From a virus, in the IMG/VR virus record IMGVR_UViG_3300045741_000123, positions 1 to 40,180 of that record: DNA of 40,180 nucleotides; one strand, given 5' to 3'. How positions within the stretch are numbered: the first letter of the stretch is position 1; the number at the start of each line of letters is the position of its first letter. Below the pieces are notes generated by a model. That model made no database searches, was not told the origin of the DNA, and saw nothing but the letters and a program-made list of their open reading frames with translations. Both the position numbers and the translations under genes were made by a program. Below, piece after piece: positions 36,059 through 40,180 of the stretch.

Positions 36059-37674
36059 GGGAACTGACCCCCCACCCACTTAGAGCCGTCCCAGATGAAG
36101 AAGTTGACTTGCTGGGCAAACCAGACCTGTGCCTCGCAGGAGTCCCCAAACCCAAGAATGTCCTGCTCGCTGCCTGTGGCCGCCACGCCACCGATGGAAG
36201 CGGCCTGGGACTCTCCGAAGCCTAGGGTGTCTTGCTGGCCTCCGCTGGGACCAAGGGCGATGGTGGCAGCACAGGAGTCGCCAAAGCCCAGCGTGTCCTT
36301 GTGGGCCGCGATCTGGAGCTGGAGCGAAATCTGCTGGTCGGTGAGACCGAGAACGTCGATCTGCACCGACTGCTGCGATTGCTTGGACTCCTGAGTTTCT
36401 GAGAAGCCGAGGGTATCAACCTCTCCAGCCGTGAGCCCAGAGGCAGAGCCGAGCGTGGCTGCCTGGCTCTCCGAGAAGCCCAGGGTGTCGGTCTGGACGG
36501 CTGCCTGACCCTGACTGGCGACCTGGCTCTCGGAGAAGCCGAGAGTGTCCGACTCGGCCGAGACCTGGGTTTGCTTCGATACCTGGGGGTCAGAGAACCC
36601 AAGCGTATCGGACTCAACTGAAACCTGAGTCTGGAGCGATACTTGTGGATCTGAGAAGCCAAGAGTGTCGATCTCGACGCCGGCCTGCTTCTGCGCAGCG
36701 GACTGAGACTCGGAGAACCCGAGCGTATCGCTCTCGACTGCGGCCTGGCCCTGTTTGGCTACCTGCGGGTCGGAGAACCCTAGGGTATCTGCCTCTACGG
36801 ATACCTGGGTCTGCTTGGAGACCTGGGTTTCGGAGTCTCCAAGGGTGTCGAGTTCACCGCCGCTGGGACCGCTGGTCCCGGTCGTCCCGCCAAGGATGGC
36901 AAAGGCGTTCTGCTGAAAGGCGTTCGGCTGGAACAGGGTATATGGGCCGGTGAACTTGGACGCCTGCTGCGGGTCCGAGTCTCCCGTTGTGTCCGTCTGG
37001 CTCTGGGAGACGGAAGCAACGGCAAGGATTTCAACCGCGGCTAGTCCGTTGAACGCAGTGTTTCCGGTCCAGCCAACATTGATATTCCCGGAGGTGCCGG
37101 AGGTGTTATCTCCGACCGCAGACCGGGACGTGGAGACATCCACCGTCTCCTGCTGCTCGTTGGTGCTGCCGACCGGACTGAGCGCGGCCCCTTCGTCGTA
37201 GTTGGCGACGTAGAGGTAAGACCCGGCCGTCACCCCGGTCAGGGTGATGTTGTTGGGAGCGCTGGAGGTGTTTACGGCGGTGTTGAAAACGCCGATGGTC
37301 GTCTGTGCCCCAAGCAGTGCATCGATGGTGACAGCCAGCGACGCCTGCGTGGAACTCGTCGCCGTGATATCGACGCTGACGCTGGAGAGCGATCCGGTAG
37401 TCGTCGCGGTCCAGACTTGGGCGACGCCATTGTTCGTCGCCGCCAGCGCTTCCTTTTGCTTCGTGAAGACGGAGGCGTTGGCAGGGGTTCCGCCCGTCCA
37501 GGCGATGCTGAACGGAGTCTGATTCGTACCCGTAAAGTTCTCACGGGCGACGGTGACGACAATCAGCGCTGGGGAGTTGGTTACGCTGAACGTTCCAGAC
37601 GTGACATTGCCCACCGTCCCGTTGGCAGTGACCTTGATCGGGAACGCTGAGCCGCCATCACGACTGATCGCCAT
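36055..37674 (-). CDS. Fibre protein with twelve 20-residue repeats
   Basis: A 539-residue protein. Residues 1-215 look like one or two Ig-like/beta domains (FPIKVTANGTVGNVTSGTFSVTNSPALIVVTVARENFTG..., GVTAGSYLYVANYDEG). Residues about 275-515 are tandem repeats based on DTLGFSDPQVSxQxQVSVES, at an exact 60-bp period for the first seven. The C-terminus is FFIWDGSKWVGGQF, a short binding-tip-like motif also seen in other phage fibres. It lies upstream of TerL within a block of fibre-like genes. Probably a trimeric or elongated virion appendage; the repeat family is not one I recognise. Confidence 0.65.
   Translation of the reverse strand: MAISRDGGSAFPIKVTANGTVGNVTSGTFSVTNSPALIVVTVARENFTGTNQTPFSIAWTGGTPANASVFTKQKEALAATNNGVAQVWTATTTGSLSSVSVDITATSSTQASLAVTIDALLGAQTTIGVFNTAVNTSSAPNNITLTGVTAGSYLYVANYDEGAALSPVGSTNEQQETVDVSTSRSAVGDNTSGTSGNINVGWTGNTAFNGLAAVEILAVASVSQSQTDTTGDSDPQQASKFTGPYTLFQPNAFQQNAFAILGGTTGTSGPSGGELDTLGDSETQVSKQTQVSVEADTLGFSDPQVAKQGQAAVESDTLGFSESQSAAQKQAGVEIDTLGFSDPQVSLQTQVSVESDTLGFSDPQVSKQTQVSAESDTLGFSESQVASQGQAAVQTDTLGFSESQAATLGSASGLTAGEVDTLGFSETQESKQSQQSVQIDVLGLTDQQISLQLQIAAHKDTLGFGDSCAATIALGPSGGQQDTLGFGESQAASIGGVAATGSEQDILGFGDSCEAQVWFAQQVNFFIWDGSKWVGGQFP
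36130..36849 (-). repeat. 60-bp tandem coding repeats in fibre gene
   Basis: Units begin (Asp codon) at 36849, 36789, 36729, 36669, 36609, 36549 and 36489 with an exact 60-bp step, then 36417 (72-bp step) and more divergent units down to 36162. Consensus residues are D-T-L-G-F-S-(D/E)-x-Q. Confidence 0.85.
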
Positions 37675-37684
37675 GTGTTACCGT

Positions 37685-38725
37685 CTAGAAGTTCGCAAAA
37701 TTGATGTACCAGTCATTTTGCGTGCCGTTCGAGATGGCCGTGTAGTTCATCGCCGCGTTGGTAGTGATGGCGTTGGCGGCTCCATGAAACTCGGGCCACT
37801 GCGGACCGATGTGCGCGCTCGTGGCATTGGTGCTGCCTAGAAACTGGAGACCAGAGGCTCCGAACAGCTGCGGAGCGATATGCAGATTGGAGACATTGTA
37901 GAGCACCGATGCGGTTCCGGCCGTCGAGGCGTTGGTAGACGAGTGGCCCTGGAAGATGAAGTATTCGCCATCGGTCAGGGTCGTTGCCTGGAACGGAATC
38001 TGCACAAGCCTAGGACCATTGAAGAATGCGACCAGGTTCGCTGTGGCGTTGCTGGTGGTGCTCTGCGATGTCGTTCCGCCGTTCGAGTTGGTCACATACA
38101 GCATGCTTGCGACCATCGAGGTGGAAGTATGGACGAAGGAGAAGGTGATCCCCATGCTCCCGGAAAGGAGATGGCTCAGCGAGAGCGAGTTGGCGCCGTA
38201 GTCCGAACGCCTGTAGATCCGGACTTCGTGCTTGTAGTTGAAGAGGAACGTCTGCTGCGTGTTGGAGGATGAACCGGCCGGGACACCCACCGAGATTGAC
38301 TTCACCACATTCGCCTTCTGAAAGGCGATGGGCTCCATCAGGTTCATCGGCTGGACGTAGGTAGTCGCTGGAGGATGGCTGGAGTACGCGGTGCCAGTAA
38401 GGATTCCTCCCTGAGGGTCATAGTAGGAATTCGTATAGCCGGCGACATCGCTCACGGAGATGGTAGCTCCACCTCCGGCCGCAGTGCTCATGTTGAGGGT
38501 GACGCCGCCAGCTCCAGCCCAGACGATATTGGTAGCTGTCGCATTGGCCGAATTTCCGGCCGTGTTTCCGGCGATGGTGATGAACTCGTTATGGGCGCTG
38601 TTCCAGTCCGTAGCCCGAAGGAGGTCGGTAGCCGCAGCGGTCACGGTGGACCCCTGCGAGTTGAACACCGTCACCGTCCCGGTGAAGTCTCCGATGGTGT
38701 TCGACTTGCTATGGCTGACGGCCAT
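37685..38725 (-). CDS. Virion fibre/appendage protein
   Basis: A 346-residue Ser/Thr/Asn-rich beta protein (MAVSHSKSNTIGDFTGTVTVFNSQGSTVTAAATDLLRATDWNSAHNEFITIAGNTAGNSANATATNIVWAGAGGVTLNMS...). The NTAGNSA...NIVWAGAGGVTL(N) pattern is common in phage tail or capsid fibre proteins. The C-terminal ~150 residues form a different beta domain. Likely a structural appendage in the same cassette as the repeat fibre. Confidence 0.65.
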   Translation of the reverse strand: MAVSHSKSNTIGDFTGTVTVFNSQGSTVTAAATDLLRATDWNSAHNEFITIAGNTAGNSANATATNIVWAGAGGVTLNMSTAAGGGATISVSDVAGYTNSYYDPQGGILTGTAYSSHPPATTYVQPMNLMEPIAFQKANVVKSISVGVPAGSSSNTQQTFLFNYKHEVRIYRRSDYGANSLSLSHLLSGSMGITFSFVHTSTSMVASMLYVTNSNGGTTSQSTTSNATANLVAFFNGPRLVQIPFQATTLTDGEYFIFQGHSSTNASTAGTASVLYNVSNLHIAPQLFGASGLQFLGSTNATSAHIGPQWPEFHGAANAITTNAAMNYTAISNGTQNDWYINFANF

Positions 38726-38734
38726 CGGATCACC

Positions 38735-38971
38735 TCAGACCGAGAATACCCGCGCGTGGACTAGTTTCCCGCCGTTGTTCACAAAGTGCCCATGCGTCCC
38801 AACCGCCATGACCAAGGTGGTCCCACCGCCCTGGAACGCGCAAGCGGTGGGAGCCGTCACCGTGATGCTGCCAGCAGCGGTGTTGTTGACCCGCAAGGTC
38901 ATGCCGCAGACAAGCGTGTCGGGTAGGGCGAAGTCCACCGCCGAATCCATCGACGCGAGTACCCCTCCCAT
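38735..38971 (-). CDS. Small beta-rich virion protein
   Basis: A 78-residue protein (MGGVLASMDSAVDFALPDTLVCGMTLRVNNTAAGSITVTAPTACAFQGGG...). Short and beta-rich with a pattern of alternating hydrophobic residues, like the head of a fibre or a minor appendage protein. It is separated from its neighbours by only 3-9 bp. Function unknown. Confidence 0.6.
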   Translation of the reverse strand: MGGVLASMDSAVDFALPDTLVCGMTLRVNNTAAGSITVTAPTACAFQGGGTTLVMAVGTHGHFVNNGGKLVHARVFSV

Positions 38972-38974
38972 GGC

Positions 38975-39580
38975 CTAGACCGTGACGAACGAGAGAGTCA
39001 GCGTCGCAGACAGGGTGTTCCCGTTCTGAACCTGCTGAGAGCCTCCCGTGAACGTCCCGTAGCAGTAAAGCCGAGCGTCGGCGCTGGCGAGGTTCGTGCC
39101 CATCGACGCGGACGTGTAGAACACGATCCCGCACCCGCTAACGGTTTGGGTCGAGGCGTTGAACCCGTAGGACGCGCTGCAAGACAGGGAGTTGGTCCCG
39201 GTATCCGAGGCATTCGTCCAGGTCTCGGCAAACGTCACGGCCGGGATGGAGTTGCCGTAGGACACCACCTGGGACGCGCTGATACCAGACCAGACGTTCC
39301 CTGAGCCCAGGGTAGCCGAGTGCAGGAATAGGCCGCAGCCTGCGGTGGAACGAGTCGCGGAAGCGAACAGGCGGTTCGCGACATGCTGCCGGCCTTGATT
39401 CACGACCACGTTCGACGGGATCCGATCCTCCCAGACGACGTAGTTGTTACCGTTGTTGTCTTTGGCCCAGCAGACGAAATCGGCTGCCATTCTAGGAACG
39501 CCGATGAACTCCACGTTCTCATCGACGGCGCGAGCAACGGCTGCGCCCTGCCTGTCACCGAACCCAGCCTTCTCGCTCAT
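38975..39580 (-). CDS. Virion protein of fibre cassette
   Basis: A 201-residue protein: a charged N-terminus (MSEKAGFGDRQGAAVARAVDENVEF), then Trp/Asn-rich strands (ADFVCWAKDNNGNNYVVWEDRIPSNVVVNQGRQHVANRLFAS) and a Ser/Thr/Ala/Gly-rich beta C-terminal half ending TLSATLTLSFVTV. The DNNGNNYVVWED...VNQGRQ part resembles phage minor structural proteins. It follows the methyltransferase by 17 bp. Confidence 0.6.
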   Translation of the reverse strand: MSEKAGFGDRQGAAVARAVDENVEFIGVPRMAADFVCWAKDNNGNNYVVWEDRIPSNVVVNQGRQHVANRLFASATRSTAGCGLFLHSATLGSGNVWSGISASQVVSYGNSIPAVTFAETWTNASDTGTNSLSCSASYGFNASTQTVSGCGIVFYTSASMGTNLASADARLYCYGTFTGGSQQVQNGNTLSATLTLSFVTV

Positions 39581-39597
39581 GTCCCGCTCCTTGGTTG

Positions 39598-40180
39598 TTA
39601 CTTCACTGCGACGATGTTACCGATCATGTCCTGGGCAGCCTCCTTGTAGGCTCCCAAGGCGAACTGCACGAAGTCGCTGCTACGGCCCATCATCCACGGT
39701 GCCATGCTGAACCCGTAGGAATACTCGAAATTGCAGGAGTAGGAGAGCGGACCCGGCGCCTGCTCGGAGTCGGTGTGTGGCGCATTCGCTAGCCTCCACT
39801 CCTTCTTCAAATAGTGCCAGCCGAACTCGCTGAATGGAGGGCTCTTGTGCGTCGGGTCCCCGTAGTATCGGCACGATGCCCAATGCGGGAGGATGATCTG
39901 GGCCTTGCCGTCCTTCTTGAGCACCCGATGCAGCTCGTTGAAGAAGTGGCAGCGCTCCACGGGGTCGAGGTGCTCCAGCATGTGGCTGCAAAACGCCTCC
40001 TCCACCGAGGAGTCCTCCCAGGGCCAGGTGTGCCGACCGATGTCGAGCACCACATCCACGCCCTCGAACTTCCTGACATCTACGCCGACGAAGCCTTCCT
40101 TCTTCCTGGTCCCGCAGCCCAGATCGATCCGGAGCCCAGCCGCAGGGACAGGGACCTTGGCCTTTTCGATCTGAGCCTTC
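39598..40180 (-). CDS. SAM-dependent methyltransferase, copy 2 (5' end beyond window)
   Basis: This is the C-terminal ~193 residues of the same methyltransferase as at 1-635, cut by the right edge before motif I is complete at its N-terminal side; the coding frame remains open to the edge. It has a complete stop (TAA, 39598-39600). Compared with copy 1 only two residues differ by hand translation (V for G in EHLDP(V/G)ER; S for N in GRS(S/N)D). The downstream gene begins 17 bp later. On a circular map this is the same locus as copy 1. Confidence 0.8.
   Translation of the reverse strand, partial: KAQIEKAKVPVPAAGLRIDLGCGTRKKEGFVGVDVRKFEGVDVVLDIGRHTWPWEDSSVEEAFCSHMLEHLDPVERCHFFNELHRVLKKDGKAQIILPHWASCRYYGDPTHKSPPFSEFGWHYLKKEWRLANAPHTDSEQAPGPLSYSCNFEYSYGFSMAPWMMGRSSDFVQFALGAYKEAAQDMIGNIVAVK
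39599..40180. repeat. Right arm of end-to-end overlap
   Basis: It matches 1-582 base for base in length (582 bp, no indels, about 95.5% identity). The alignment starts at the first base of the window and ends at the last, which chance would rarely produce. Confidence 0.9.

Noticed and set aside
1-40180. TAG reassignment (alternative genetic code) suggested by the broken frame near 8.7 kb.
   Set aside because: Many well-supported genes end in TAG (for example rusA and the genes ending at 5483 and 8223), with the next gene starting at once.
1-40180. tRNA genes, a DNA polymerase or an integrase.
   Set aside because: I saw no cloverleaf-like sequences and no polymerase, tyrosine-recombinase or serine-recombinase motifs while reading the proteins; a profile search would be needed to exclude divergent forms.

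Overview
This window looks like one essentially complete genome of a tailed double-stranded DNA phage, most likely podovirus-like. It is GC-rich (about 60% by eye) and gene-dense, with many 1-11 bp start/stop overlaps. The host cannot be named. A TM-plus-coiled-coil gene in the lysis cluster, polysaccharide-lyase-type tailspikes and RusA/Erf/Gam genes fit a Gram-negative bacterium, but this is inference.

The two window ends overlap each other. Bases 1-582 and 39599-40180 align without gaps, with about 26 mismatches, nearly all synonymous, inside one methyltransferase gene. The simplest reading is a circular (or circularly permuted) map of about 39.6 kb that closes on a related strain variant.

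On that map there are three transcription units. (1) The late unit on the minus strand starts near 4.9 kb, runs down through the left edge, re-enters at the right edge and continues to 16.6 kb. In transcription order it carries a possible small terminase and two small proteins; tailspike 1, a glycosyltransferase and a methyltransferase; several fibre/virion proteins; TerL and portal; scaffold and major capsid; head-tail and tail proteins; a GNAT acetyltransferase; internal virion proteins; tailspike 2; and a lysis cluster with an L,D-transpeptidase-like enzyme, a holin candidate and small membrane proteins. (2) The minus-strand early unit (10.09 to 5.5 kb) carries a repressor-like HTH, DNA-binding and zinc-ribbon miniproteins, a replication initiator-like gene and a RusA resolvase. 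(3) The plus-strand early unit (10.22 to 16.6 kb) begins with a Cro-like HTH behind a strong sigma70-type promoter, followed by Gam-like and Erf recombination proteins, an Ala-rich repeat protein, a nucleoside deoxyribosyltransferase-like protein and many small proteins sharing repeated C-terminal tails.

The early region resembles a lambdoid switch: divergent HTH genes flank an inverted-repeat operator candidate. No integrase or DNA polymerase is recognisable. The most interesting structures are a repeat cluster inside the initiator-like gene that looks like a replication origin, recurring gene-boundary modules at 14.8-16.5 kb, twin tailspikes sharing an N-terminal anchor, and a fibre with an exact 60-bp repeat period.
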